From: Bacteroidota bacterium
GTDB taxonomy: Bacteria > Bacteroidota > Bacteroidia > Flavobacteriales > Flavobacteriaceae
Direction of reading: 5' to 3'
Assembly: GCA_947468985.1 (NCBI GenBank)
Contig: CANINJ010000157.1
Span: forward strand, 1-5,057
Length of the DNA stretch: 5,057 nt
A program made the translations under genes and the position numbers. Positions 5,036-5,057 of this stretch are shown in pieces. Every line of letters starts with the position of its first letter. The first letter of the stretch is position 1. The notes under the pieces were generated by a model, which made no database searches, had not been told where the DNA came from, and saw nothing but the letters and a program-made list of their open reading frames with translations.

Positions 5036-5057
5036 TTAAAACGCCACATTCCATCTT
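5036..5057 (-). CDS. Possible last codons of a leftward gene cut by the window edge
   Basis: The leftward terminator at 4962-4994 implies a minus-strand gene ending near here. One frame gives RWNVAF then TAA (5038-5036), 41 bases before the stem; an aromatic final residue is typical of outer-membrane beta-barrels. A second frame gives DGMWRFKKLNFIKQQQLQVI with a stop at 4995-4993, touching the stem. A third stops after GVLRN. Too little is visible to choose the frame or name a product. Confidence 0.25.

Overview
The window is low-GC DNA from a member of the Bacteroidota, most likely a Flavobacterium-like flavobacterium. Three things point there: a secreted protein with a C-terminal type B type IX secretion (T9SS) sorting domain, a GAPDH with the sequence style and YY-ending tail of the long flavobacterial form, and start regions without a clear Shine-Dalgarno but with TTG/TAnnTTTG-like promoter traces.

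Layout, left to right. (1) 2-517, plus strand: C-terminal part of a glyceraldehyde-3-phosphate dehydrogenase; its beginning is outside the window. (2) 540-576: a perfect 15-bp hairpin with A- and T-runs that can stop transcription in both directions between two convergent genes. (3) 621-2069, minus strand: a complete 482-residue APC-superfamily amino acid permease. (4) 2070-2510: a 440-bp gene-free stretch holding a weak permease promoter, a cluster of four inverted repeats (2129-2275), copy A of a dispersed intergenic element (2289-2410), and the terminator of the next gene (2401-2432). (5) 2511-4730, minus strand: a 739-residue secreted protein with signal peptide, a conserved N-terminal domain, Ig/PKD-like modules including four 67-residue tandem repeats, and the T9SS type B sorting domain. 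(6) 4731-5057: a promoter (4755-4784), AT-rich upstream DNA, copy B of the element (4851-4972), a second leftward terminator (4962-4994), and perhaps the last codons of another leftward gene at the right edge.

The genes look like separate transcription units (each is followed by its own terminator) rather than an operon. GAPDH is central carbon metabolism, the permease brings in or exchanges amino acids, and the large protein is exported and surface-attached or released. I see no functional link between them.

The most notable structure is a pair of 122-bp gap-free direct repeats (114/122 identical by eye) lying on both sides of the secreted-protein gene, 2562 bp apart. Each sits directly behind a leftward terminator. 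A second level of repetition is inside the gene: four in-phase 201-bp units. I find no CRISPR array, transposase, tRNA, rRNA, toxin-antitoxin or defence system here, and nothing I can honestly call a new molecular system.
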